A DNA stretch of 64,000 nucleotides, taken from Hexactinellida sp. DTS-2022. Lineage: Eukaryota; Porifera; Hexactinellida. The translations under genes and the position numbers were made by a program. The stretch's first letter is position 1. Each line of letters starts with the position of its first letter. The notes below the pieces were generated by a model that was given only the letters and a program-made list of their open reading frames with translations, searched no databases and was not told the origin of the DNA. Location of the stretch: positions 4,340,001-4,404,000 of the forward strand of contig JAPNXP010000011.1 in NCBI GenBank assembly GCA_028753945.1, in the 5' to 3' direction. Shown here piece after piece: positions 34,829-44,590 of this stretch.

Positions 34829-35018
34829 CAGTCACTGCCAGTTCTGCTTATTGTGAAAAATTTTAATCTTACTTAATCTGAAGGTTCTTTGTATTATGAA
34901 CAAACTCTATGCCCCAAGATAAAAACTTACATTGGGATTGTATTCAGTTGAGTTCGCTTATTATGCAGTCTCACCATAATTTTGCTACTTGAATGTTCAT
35001 AATAAAAGAACCTGACTG
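34829..35018. mobile_element. Pogo-like MITE, family P3
   Basis: Starts CAGTCACTGCCAGTTCTGCT after TA and ends CATAATAAAAGAACCTGACTG, 190 bases. It sits immediately before the second copy of the duplicated non-coding block. Confidence 0.7.
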
Positions 35019-35083
35019 TGTTAATAAACAATAACAAAATTGTTTACTTCCATCAGACTCAACTAACACAGTTAAGATAGGAA

Positions 35084-35236
35084 GTGATATAAACACTATA
35101 CCCTATAGCAAGCAATTTTATTAGATGTAGATATATTTTAATCTTTACTGTAAATATTCACTTGTCGAGTAATTTTTCCTTTTTCCTTTTTTCCTGTACG
35201 CGTATAAATTATTTCACTTATTAAACTTATTCATTC
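35084..35236. mobile_element. 153-base insertion flanked by a 13-base direct repeat
   Basis: GTTAAGATAGGAA occurs at 35071-35083 and again at 35237-35249, but only once at the equivalent place in copy 1 (23549). The inserted sequence has no CAGT ends and contains a T/C-rich run (CCTTTTTCCTTTTTTCC). A 13-base target duplication suggests retrotransposition by target-primed reverse transcription, but a local duplication is also possible. Confidence 0.5.
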
Positions 35237-35575
35237 GTTAAGATAGGAATCCGCTTATGGAGTCATTATACAAAGTACGTTCTGTAACCGATATCCCATT
35301 GGTCAACTGACCAGCTCTTGTAGGCAGATGTATTTATAGAAAGTAGTATATATAGACTAGTTAGTTGCTGTTAATTTATTGAATTGGAACTAAGAAATAA
35401 TCTCAAACAAACCGACACACAGACACATCTGAAGTGTGATAATTATCGACATACCTATCTACACACTACGTTGCTAGTTAACACAGCAAGTGAGTTATCC
35501 TAACAGTCTTTATGTACATTAGATATTCCAGATATAATAAATCAAATAATTCCTGAAGAAAATTAGGGCCCTTTA

Positions 35576-35695
35576 AATGTTACGTAACCAAAATTCCGAA
35601 ATTTTACAACCACCTATGTCACGCTTTTTATACCATTTTGTAGAACAAAAAGATGTTTTGTCACACATTGTTTGTTACGCAACATTTGCACGGGA
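35576..35695. mobile_element. MITE of the GTTACGTAAC family
   Basis: Duplicated counterpart of 23878-24011, with ATGTTACGTAACC and TTGTTACGCAACATTTG near its ends. Confidence 0.6.
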
Positions 35696-36095
35696 CTTTG
35701 TAATACGTAATATCTACATGTCAGTCTGTTGGTTTGTTTGTTTAATATGAATGGGAACTAATTTGATAACAAATGATAAAAGTGAAACAATATGTCGCTT
35801 GTTTATACAATTAATGTTAAACTTAATGGCTTCGGACAGTTTGTTAGGCCACAATACTTTGTTAGTATTTCTAAGCCTCTTAACACATATATTGTGTGGA
35901 ATTGTCTGCAAGCTAAACCGACTATTAATTAATGTGTATGTAACGAAGTGCTATTGGTATTCTCACAATATAGTAGTTTGATTAAATATAAATACATTTA
36001 TAGATTATCGAGAAACAAGTGGAATTACTTCCTGCATCAACTTTCCAGATACACAATCTGAACAAGTTAGTTACAATATTCATATTAACTTTATA

Positions 36096-36264
36096 CAGTA
36101 GAGCCTCTGAACAACGGACACCTTGGGACCGGAACCGTTGTCCGTTATTTAGAGGTTGCCCGCTATTTAGAGGTTGCTTTTCTATTAGACATATGCTAAA
36201 TAAATAAATCCGTGCCACGAGGGTTGTCCGCTATTTGGAGTGTCCGTTAAGGGAGGCCCCACTG
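36096..36264. mobile_element. Pogo-like MITE, family P8, recent insertion
   Basis: Starts CAGTAGAGCCTCTGAACAAC and ends GTTAAGGGAGGCCCCACTG, with TA on both sides. Copy 1 of the duplication shows the empty site at about 24419 (CTGTATTCTTAAAATAATTC without the element), so it moved in after the duplication or was lost from copy 1. Confidence 0.85.
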
Positions 36265-36607
36265 TATTCTTAAAATAATTCGGTTATTTGCATGCAAACT
36301 AAATTCAGCAATAATTTTGAACCAATATTCCCTTGTAGATACTTAATTTGTTAACAATTGAACTTATAAAGGCAACTCACATTATCTGTGATTTTATTTG
36401 CAACATTTATCATATACTCTGCATATGCTTATTACCATATATGGGCATAATGATTATTACACACAAACTATAGGAGATATACTAGTAGATAGCTGTGTAT
36501 TAAAATAATACAAATACAATGACTCTCTTTATACGCAAATCAGAGGAGCGTCGTAATTTCTTCCTATTTTCCTGAAAATTTGTATTAAATGGTGTCAATT
36601 TCATACA

Positions 36608-36786
36608 CAGTGGAGTTCGCTTAATAGCAACCCGTGTTTGGCACTAAATCTGGTTGCTAATAGGCGAAGTTTCTAATAGGGAAATGGAATTAACAGTATT
36701 ATCAACACTGGGGACCTGAAAAGGTGATACTAATAAAGCAATATAATATTGTTAATAGGGGAGTTGCTAATAAGCAAACTCCACTG
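36608..36786. mobile_element. Pogo-like MITE, family P7, nested in P1
   Basis: Counterpart of 24777-24940, CAGTGGAGTTCGCTTAATAG to GCAAACTCCACTG, again inside P1 sequence extending to about 36872. Confidence 0.8.
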
Positions 36787-37358
36787 TATTTGTTTAGGCT
36801 AGGGGAATTAACCTTGTACTCCGTAACCGATATTTCCGTGTTTGTAATAACGAGAGTCTAATCGAGGAATTTATGTCTTTGACAAACAAGTGAATATACA
36901 AATAATATAATTCATAATTCATAATATAATACATTGAATTCAGATTTGCTACCCAATCATATTATAACTTGTTGTTGATGGCAATTGAGACTGCAATTTC
37001 ATTGGTTGAGCCTTTGTTAGGAACAATAGACTCATATAAATAGAGCTTGATAGGCATAATTATATAATGATTCTTATTTGTGTTGTTTGTAGATGATATT
37101 TTATCAGTTTTATTCTATAGATTTATTGACAAACAAGTGAAACTAACTTCAACATCAACACTCCAGAGATTCTCACAAGTGAGTTTGAATAATAGTTAAT
37201 CAATTGAGATGTATAATTCTGTTTAATTGTATACAAATAATACTGTACAAATCGGTTATAACTAACCCCCTAGTCCTTAGTGCTTACCCGCACATACAAA
37301 ATAAGTATGTACTATCCGAGTGTGCGTACTAACATACTTGCAAACCATATAGGGAATT

Positions 37359-37532
37359 TCTGTGAACTCTCGTTATAACGAAGTGCTTGGGACCTGTAAA
37401 TCCCTTCGTTATATCCGGATATTCGTAGCAAGCGGAAATAATTAATGCATTTAGTGCTCTGGGGGAAAATATCCATTTCTTTATAAGCGGTTATTTCGTT
37501 ATATCAGACTTCGTGATAACGGGAGAATTTCA
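37359..37532. mobile_element. P4 element, uninterrupted counterpart
   Basis: Contains GTGAACTCTCGTTATAACGA and CGTGATAACGGGAGAATTTCA. It shows the site that carries the hAT element in copy 1 (GCATTTAGTGCTCTGGGGG here). Confidence 0.7.
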
Positions 37533-38321
37533 TTGCATAGTTAATCAACTTTATTTGTGGAACTAAACTGTAATTATTCAATATTCATGCCTCAAGGGAA
37601 TCCCTGGTATGTATATTGTTTCACCATAATTACGTCTTAATTAAGGTGACTAGTAATTCTATCTAGTATTATTAAGGAAAGTGAATGACCTGTTTATAAT
37701 CGTACGTCCTTAATTAATTTAATACTGAGCGAGCGAAAGTTTTAGACCTTCGATATTTCTATAAATGTGTCCAAGGAAATGAACCAAATTGCACGGAATT
37801 ATTGGTGTGTCCGACTTTTTTAGCCCAATGTATAAATCCAACAGTCAGCCAAATTGCGTACTTCCCTTGTACGTTAGAACTGAGTTCATCCAACATTATG
37901 TACATCCTTGCATCTTGCTTTAAAGGCTGATTCTAACAAAATATTCAAGTATACCACAGATAACGTTTTCAATCTCTAATTAATTATTATCCGAGAGTGG
38001 AGGCAAAGGTTTTGTTTTTCAGAATTCCTAAAAATGGAATCACTGGATATTTATATCGGTTCTTATAAGCTTTGTACCCATTCCCTTGTTTTCCAAAGGA
38101 AGAGCCATGAAGTTTTTGGGACTTCTCTCTCTTTTTGGGGCTGCCCACTCCAGAGCCCCCCCTGCCGAAAATGCTGGCGCCGCCTCTATTGTGTTCGAAA
38201 AAAATTTCAAACTTATATTCTGAATACATCTGGGCCAACAAATTATAATTTAATGCAATGAAAGCACTATTTAATGATGGGAGGTTGTGCTCCATTAATA
38301 ACTGAAGCAATGTTTAATGAG

Positions 38322-38465
38322 TTTACTTATACACCGATCATCAGCGTTTATATTAAAAACCTCGCCACTTTCTCCCGATTGTTTTTTTATGTTTATATAA
38401 AACACCATCGGTAGAAACTAGCCAGGTTATTTAATACAAACGCCGATGATCGGTGGATAAGTAAA
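38322..38465. mobile_element. Palindromic MITE of 144 bases, copy 1
   Basis: Ends TTTACTTATACACCGATCAT and CGGTGGATAAGTAAA are inverted, and the whole element is nearly self-complementary (CGCCGATGATCGG; CTAGCCAGGTTATTTAATAC). A copy of exactly the same length is at 52344-52487. Confidence 0.8.
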
Positions 38466-38945
38466 TTAATGTTTAAATTAGATTTCTCTCTACATTTATT
38501 TATTTGAGATGTAAGTTTAATTAATTGTTTTTATAATAGGTATGCAAATTATTGTATTAATTATTTGATTTGTAATATATTTATGTTGACTTGAGTATTA
38601 TCTGTGCATTAATTACTCTCAATGATCCTTATCTATTGAATTGCCTCACTATTTAAGTTTCATAAATTAGTTATAATATGTAGACACTGAGACACATGCA
38701 ACACAATCTGAAATAGGAATTATTTCCTTGAAGAAATTTAATTGATAAGTAAATATCGATAATTTTGATCGCATTAATCGGAAATAGGCCGAATTTGGAA
38801 AATATTGATGAACTATCAGTTTTTAATGACTTTTGCCACTAAAGATCCAAAAATAATTACTTTCCAATTCTCCATCATATGTAGGTTAGCTGCTACGGAA
38901 AATACATAGGAAACAAGCTATTAACAAAGTAACTGTATGAAATTA

Positions 38946-39403
38946 CAGTGGAACTTGCTTAGTACGTACTCGGCTTAAGAGGTACTTTCGGATACTTCGT
39001 ACTGTTCTTTAATAACCGATTTTTCCTTTTATCTCATTCATTATAAATGATTCGGTTAATACGTGCTCGGATAAGATGTACCTCGGATAAGACGTACCAA
39101 TTTATATTCCCAAGTAAATAAATGTATTCATTTTATTTTCCGTTAATATATACTTTAGCAAACTCTAGAAAAATATCAGCAGAACTCAGTTAGTATTTTG
39201 ATTAAGTGAGTACGTGACAACTAAGATACTTTCATCTTATCTTTAAGTATGTTAAACACTTGAAATTGAATACCCTACATCGTATTTATCTCATTGAACA
39301 AGTCAGTATTTCGACTTGTCGATAATGCATACGGATAAGACGTACCTCGCTTAGTACGTACTTTTTCTTGTTTCCCAGGGTGGTACGTGTTAACTGAGTT
39401 CTG
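38946..39403. mobile_element. Long P5-related element
   Basis: Starts CAGTGGAACTTGCTTAGTAC after TA and ends TTAACTGAGTTCTG then TA. Words such as GGATAAGACGTACC and TTAGTACGTACT repeat internally. At 458 bases it is longer than the usual 160-base copies but has no transposase frame. Confidence 0.55.
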
Positions 39404-39969
39404 TATATAATTATACATTGATCGTTCAAGACACTTATTATGTTTTAACAAAGGAATTTGCAGATCACTGCCAAGAATGTGACATAGGAAATTTTGCGAA
39501 TTACTACTTTGTAAGCACAGTGTATCGATCCCGTTAATAATAACCATTCGGCAGTTTTCCTTGAATATGAAGTTTAATTGCACAAAGTTCCTGAAATATT
39601 CATGTTGTAGTGGGTAAAAATAGAGTATGTCTTAGTCTAAATCATAAAAGCGAATTCAATTCTTTTTTCCAGACAATCTACTCAGAATAACAATTTGCCC
39701 ATATTATAAACTGGAGTGTTGCATGTGTATGTTCATTGGTTTGTTAAAGAATAGAAAACAAGTCACTAGAAATTGAAACTGACTTCCAAATAGTATAATA
39801 GGAAAACAAATATACTTAACGAAAATATTTTAGTATTTATAAAGCACAAAAAGTATCAATAGAGCCATTATACTATAAGCATGACCATTATACTCATGTC
39901 ATGGTATTGGTCTAGTTAGTACATCCAGTGCATAAGGGAAGTGTTACTGTTGGGTTTATATAGACCGAG

Positions 39970-42900
39970 ATGGCCAAATTCCAGGAAGAATTAGCGGCCG
40001 CAGTGAAACAATTATCGAAAGCATTAACTCGAGACGACATCGACAAGATACAAATTTCGCTAGCAATTCCAAGTCGAATAATCGAAAAAGTAAAAGTTAG
40101 CTACGAACCGGGTATAAAATTTCTAACTCTACTGAAGAAATGGGATGGATTTAACCCCGTAGAGTTCATGCGAGTAATCGAAGAAATGGGAAACAGAGAA
40201 TTGCTATCTCTAGCCAAGAAGATACCTTGGTTAAACGCATCAGTTCCAAAACAGGCCTCAACCGAAACGAAAACAGCTCACACGTTCATAGAACTGTTAC
40301 GTGACGTATCATCCTGTGATTGGGAAATAATCGGACAAACCATAACAGAGAGTGATAACAGCGAAGAGATAATGAATAGTTGCATACAAGAGGGAATAAT
40401 TTCGAAAGATCTAAATGTGCTATGCAAAGCCATGACAGCAATTGAAAGAGTCGATTTAGTACCGAAAATACTAAATTACGCATCCGTATTCGAAGGGTTG
40501 AGTGAAGAGGAATTCAAAGCTAAACTATTGTCAGAGATAGAATATGAAGGAGAAGATAACCATCCCCAATGGATGAGGAAGCTGAGAGAGTACATGCTAT
40601 TGCAGCACAAAGATGTCAGTGTTATACTGGACAGCAAAATGGTTGCATTCGAATCCGTGTATACTCCACTCACTGTCATTAATCAACAGACAGATAGAGT
40701 CAAACCGGAGGAAGAGACCTCCGTTATGGAGATTGAATTTCTGAGAAAAATGAACAAAGAAGAAAGGAAATACAACCGATTCGGAACAATTGACTTCGAA
40801 TCTCATCTTTCCTATTGTCGTACAGAGGAACCCGAAATCTGGACGCTATTAGGTAACCCAGGTTGTGGCAAGTCATTTCTTTGCAAGTACGCCGGTTACC
40901 AATACGGGATGGATAACATCGAGAACTTCCAGTATCTCCTGTGTATTCCTTGCAGACACACAGATTGGCATGAGATAGAAGTGACCAGACAGGAAGATAA
41001 AGAGATCAACAAGTACATTCTCAGATGGCTGCGCATCAGTCTGCCACTCGGCGTGGGATGGGCAGAGTCCCTCACACGATACCTAATGAGGACAGGAGGG
41101 GAGAGTCTCCTCCTGATCATAGACGGACTCGACGAGTTCATTAAGTCAGTTCCATTCGAGACCACTCTACTCTATCTCCTCCTGCAGAAGAGAATTCTTC
41201 CTAGCGCCACCATCCTACTCACCAGCAGACCAGGGGCTTGGTCAAACGTAGCCACGGAATTCGGTAATCAAATGAATATCAGCAATCACTATCAGGTGCT
41301 AGGGTTCTCGCCTGACAACCGCGATTTGTATTTCAAGAAAAGAATGAATACTGAATCCAAACTGGAAGACACCAACAAACTATTCGCGAGACACGAAGAG
41401 CTGAACCTCTTGGCCCTGGTCCCTGTGAATGCGAGTCTGTTCAGTGCACTGTTTAACGACACAGAAGACATCCTAGCTCAGACCGTGACAGACGTGTATC
41501 AAGAGCTAATAACCTATATGGTGAGGAGACAGCTGCACAGAATGGGACTAAAGAGATACACAAAAGTGTCCCACATCAGTGGCTTCACAACAGGAATAAC
41601 AGATTGTATTAGTGTCATAGGGAAGGAAGCTTATAAGGGAATTTACGACAGAGAACTCGTATGTCAGGACGATGTCACTCTCAGTTTGGCAGAAAAGGAA
41701 TACCAGTGTGAGAGACTGGGACTAATGCAAGAGCACTTCGTGGTGCTTAAGTTTGTGGGTCGAGTTAAGGTGTGGGTATACGCACACTTAACACTACAAG
41801 AATTCATGTCCGCACTCTGGCTGAGTTACCAGAAATGGACTCAGCAATGCATGATAGTTCGGTACCTGGTGTCCTCTGACGAACTGTTTGTTATGTTTAG
41901 AATGGTAATTAGATTCGCGTGTGGCATCTTGTGCGACAAATCTATAGCAATGCAATCTATCCTCTGCAAAAAGCTACTTCCTATTACGACTCCGCAGATA
42001 CCTATGTTCTACCAACTCAATTTGGACTACAATGATATAGTGCTAAATTTATCAAACATAGTAGAATTTTCTCGCATATTGCTTGAGTTAATTCCGTCAA
42101 TATTCGAATCAAAACCAGGTCCCTCACTACTTAGCTATGTTAAGCATATTCTGCCTGAACCCTTGCACTTTTACTTTGAATCAGCTGTCTCTCCAAATGA
42201 GTGGTACACATTCCTACTGTCATTACCACACCTGCCACATATTCAAATAATATACATTGATGTGCGTCATATCTCCACTGAACAGTTCCGCACTCTCATA
42301 TCTCGAATAGACCAATGCAGTCTCAACTACCTAGCTTTGATTATTCGTAGCAAAGACACTTCTGCAATCCTATCTTATACCAGCATTATCTCCTCTGTTA
42401 TGCCAGCTGATATTAAGATTAGTATTGAATTATTTCAGTGTCGTGGCATTAAGGGTTCTGATATCCTATTCCCTCCTCCAGCCAATCAATTCACTGGGTC
42501 TCTGTATATACATCAAACTGACATACCAAATAAATGTATTACAAACTTCATTAGCAAATTCTCATCCATTCAATACTTGTATTGTAATATGGTGAAACAA
42601 CCTGATTGGTCACTTCAGGAATTAGTAACTCATCATAAACCTATTAACGGATTGTTCTTAAATGAATTATATGATTTTTCATTTGATATATCCCTCGACA
42701 TTTTTTCACACCTCGCTTCGCTACAAGAGATACAGCTGAATACAGAAGATCCCTACTCAGTCCTACCCTATCTACAGTTCTTCTGTAATCTAACATATCT
42801 AGCTATAAAACCAATTGGTTTCAACCCACCTCATCATGAATCCTATGGAGATATTCTCATACAGATAATCAATAGGAACAGTAATACTCTGAGAGTAATT

Positions 42901-43410
42901 AAGTTTTATGATTTATCCAGGATAGGAATTAACAGCTGGGATAGTATACTAGCTCCCATACAGCATTGCAATAAGCTAATGGAGCTAGATATTGCGGGCA
43001 TTGGGTCAAAAGTGAATAAGGATTTTATATCCAGGAATATATCTGTCGCTTATCTGCAGTCATTAATCAGATTATGCCTCTTCCTAATCCCATTATCATC
43101 ATCAGAAGTGTATACACTGTGTGATGGCTTAGCTTATAGTCCTGTTATTAAGGAAATAGATATTATTATATGTGAACTCGACTCTACTTCTTGTGTACAC
43201 TTCATTCATCTCATTCCTACATTGCCTCAGTTAAATAAGCTGAATATAAAAGGTAACGAGTTATCATATCCAGATCCTACTCAACTAAAGATACTGAGAG
43301 AAACAGCTGACGAGTATTCAGTGAAAGTGAAAGTTCCAGAGGCGGCGCGAGGGTGGGGCCAGGTGGGGCCTGTGCCCCACCACATTGTTGTAAGTGTGCC
43401 CCACCTGTGA
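39970..43410 (+). CDS. NLR2: tandem-DED, NACHT, LRR receptor, paralogue of NLR1
   Basis: Single exon, 1146 residues, very similar to NLR1 through both DED-like domains (NRELLSL near 75; IERVDLVPKI near 158-167) and NACHT. Walker A is GNPGCGKS at 295-302, Walker B IIDGLDE near 383-389, then LLTSRPG. The basic linker of NLR1 (about 85 residues) is replaced by 13 residues (NKEERKYNRFGTI), so NACHT lies 72 residues closer to the DEDs. The C-terminal LRR-like half differs from NLR1 in clusters (KDTSAILSYT, LYIHQTDIPNK, NMVKQ), plus a rearranged stretch (NLDYNDIVLNLSNIVEFSRIL) after the NACHT-associated helices. The last 24 residues (from P1123) and the stop come from a transposon insertion and share nothing with NLR1. 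Both genes begin with TATAGACCGAG then ATG. Expected role as for NLR1. Confidence 0.9.
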   Translation: MAKFQEELAAAVKQLSKALTRDDIDKIQISLAIPSRIIEKVKVSYEPGIKFLTLLKKWDGFNPVEFMRVIEEMGNRELLSLAKKIPWLNASVPKQASTETKTAHTFIELLRDVSSCDWEIIGQTITESDNSEEIMNSCIQEGIISKDLNVLCKAMTAIERVDLVPKILNYASVFEGLSEEEFKAKLLSEIEYEGEDNHPQWMRKLREYMLLQHKDVSVILDSKMVAFESVYTPLTVINQQTDRVKPEEETSVMEIEFLRKMNKEERKYNRFGTIDFESHLSYCRTEEPEIWTLLGNPGCGKSFLCKYAGYQYGMDNIENFQYLLCIPCRHTDWHEIEVTRQEDKEINKYILRWLRISLPLGVGWAESLTRYLMRTGGESLLLIIDGLDEFIKSVPFETTLLYLLLQKRILPSATILLTSRPGAWSNVATEFGNQMNISNHYQVLGFSPDNRDLYFKKRMNTESKLEDTNKLFARHEELNLLALVPVNASLFSALFNDTEDILAQTVTDVYQELITYMVRRQLHRMGLKRYTKVSHISGFTTGITDCISVIGKEAYKGIYDRELVCQDDVTLSLAEKEYQCERLGLMQEHFVVLKFVGRVKVWVYAHLTLQEFMSALWLSYQKWTQQCMIVRYLVSSDELFVMFRMVIRFACGILCDKSIAMQSILCKKLLPITTPQIPMFYQLNLDYNDIVLNLSNIVEFSRILLELIPSIFESKPGPSLLSYVKHILPEPLHFYFESAVSPNEWYTFLLSLPHLPHIQIIYIDVRHISTEQFRTLISRIDQCSLNYLALIIRSKDTSAILSYTSIISSVMPADIKISIELFQCRGIKGSDILFPPPANQFTGSLYIHQTDIPNKCITNFISKFSSIQYLYCNMVKQPDWSLQELVTHHKPINGLFLNELYDFSFDISLDIFSHLASLQEIQLNTEDPYSVLPYLQFFCNLTYLAIKPIGFNPPHHESYGDILIQIINRNSNTLRVIKFYDLSRIGINSWDSILAPIQHCNKLMELDIAGIGSKVNKDFISRNISVAYLQSLIRLCLFLIPLSSSEVYTLCDGLAYSPVIKEIDIIICELDSTSCVHFIHLIPTLPQLNKLNIKGNELSYPDPTQLKILRETADEYSVKVKVPEAARGWGQVGPVPHHIVVSVPHL

Positions 43411-43471
43411 CCTGTGCCCCACCTGTGACGTAATTGTGCCCACCAGTGGCGGCTGGCTAGCGCCGCCACTG
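43337..43471. mobile_element. GC-rich MITE forming the NLR2 C terminus
   Basis: Ends CAGAGGCGGCGC and GCGCCGCCACTG are inverted repeats. The interior repeats GTGCCCCACCTGTGAC. NLR1 lacks it at the same place. NLR2 reads into it for 24 codons and stops at a TGA inside it (43408-43410). A hAT-like origin is suggested by the ends, but no exact target duplication is visible. Confidence 0.75.
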
Positions 43472-43765
43472 AGTGAAACTAAAGAAATTATGCAAATTTG
43501 ATGACATAAAATATTTTAAATATTGAAGCTGGTGTATTCAACGGTACTATATTATTTCAACTGTTTTAATACTAAATGTTTATATATGAATTAATTTTTA
43601 ATTTACTAAGCACAGTTACTACAGGAACTGAAGTTTTATTGTTGTTGAATTATTGAGTTATTATTCCCTGTATCAGTAGTTATTCCCTATGAAGTGAGTT
43701 GGTATCAAAATTTAACCTAAATTAGACTACAAATACAGAAATACATTAAATACAAAATAGTTATA

Positions 43766-43771
43766 AATAAA
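43766..43771 (+). terminator. Polyadenylation signal of NLR2
   Basis: AATAAA in the same context (GTTATAAATAAATACG) as downstream of NLR1. Confidence 0.45.
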
Positions 43772-43929
43772 TACGTAAAATACGAATAACTAACGAAAGA
43801 CAAATAGAATAGAGATAAGTAGGAATATGTTAGCTACAAGTTAATAATAGTACAGATAACAAGTGCTATTTGGCACTCTGGTTCAGGTAGGACTCCTCTG
43901 CTCCTGTGGAGGGTCCTATTTCTGTAGAC

Positions 43930-44117
43930 TTACGAGTCCGACTTCCCTTGACGGGTCCCTTGGCAGCTGTGTCTCCCTTCCCCTCTTCGTCTGTTGCGGG
44001 TTCTGGAAATCGGCAGATATTCCTTAGAGTCGTAGAGAGGGTTCTCCGGACTCCGGGCCCACTTCTGTTTCCAGGGTTTCCGGGATTTCCCTCCCTCGAT
44101 ATCGTCTAAGTCTTTTC
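43930..44117 (-). pseudogene. Truncated copy of the NPLY-tail membrane protein, last exon only
   Basis: Homologous to 33503-33690: DLDDIEGGKSRKPW, KWARSPENPLYDSKEYL and the final GKSDS are kept. A one-base deletion near 44013 and a one-base insertion near 43950 put about 20 residues between them into another frame (LPISRTRNRRRGEGRHS) and then restore it. The acceptor of copy 1 (GACAG) reads GACAA here, and no upstream exons follow. It therefore looks like a dead fragment carried along with the NLR2 duplication, although the frame is still open to the shared stop. Confidence 0.75.
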
Positions 44118-44193
44118 TTGTCAAACAACAAAGTAAACAAATGCCAAACAAATAAACAAAAGAACTATAAGTAAACAACAGAAAACCAAAAAT

Positions 44194-44584
44194 AAGTCTA
44201 AAATTGTAGCTGTTCCTACAGCATGTCCTATCGGTGGTTGATTAATAGTGCCTCCAAAAAATGATGTAAAACTGATCTAAAAATCTAAAATTACAGCTGT
44301 GTCGATAGCATGTCTTTTGGAGGCACTTATTTTGGTCGTTGATTGAATAATGGGGTTTCCATAAGAGAATGCTGTAAAGATAAGTGACTGAAAAATCTAA
44401 AATTACAGCTGTGCCGAAAGCATGTCCGGTTGGAAGCTCTATATTTTTGGTCGTTGGTTGATAAATTAATAGTGTCTCCAAAAGAAAGTGCTGTAAAATA
44501 ACAGATAGAAAAATCAAAAATACAGCTGTGCCGAAAGCATGTCCTTTGGAGCTCTATATTTTGGTCGTTGTTGCTGGTTGATGG
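44194..44584. repeat. 111-base tandem repeat, about 3.7 diverged units
   Basis: Units start at 44194, 44282, 44394 and 44512 (spacing 88, 112 and 118). They are the same repeat as 33766-34027, with more copies and more indels. Each unit contains the words CTAAAATTACAGCTGTG, TTTTGGTCGTTG and GTCTCCAAAAG. Confidence 0.8.
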
Positions 44585-44590
44585 TCTTTG

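Larger units (their letters stand above)
35027..38135 (+). repeat. Segmental duplication, non-coding block, copy 2
   Basis: Direct repeat of 23549-26703 with many substitutions and small indels. It differs by a 153-base insertion near its start, an extra P8 element, and the absence of the hAT element. No gene is seen inside; short open frames such as that on the minus strand near 35982-36218 are MITE sequence. Confidence 0.85.
38136..39659. other. Non-coding stretch between duplicated blocks
   Basis: Not homologous to the corresponding 26.7-29.1 kb interval of the first unit. It holds a palindromic MITE and a long P5-type element. No gene is seen; the minus-strand frame at 37987-38310 spans the block boundary and looks random. 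Confidence 0.55.
39660..44590 (+). repeat. Segmental duplication, NLR block, copy 2
   Basis: Direct repeat of 29110-34030. Coding parts are the most similar; the 3' flank is interrupted by the 43337-43471 element. The right breakpoint falls in the 111-base repeat array, beyond which no further membrane-protein exons are present. Confidence 0.85.
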
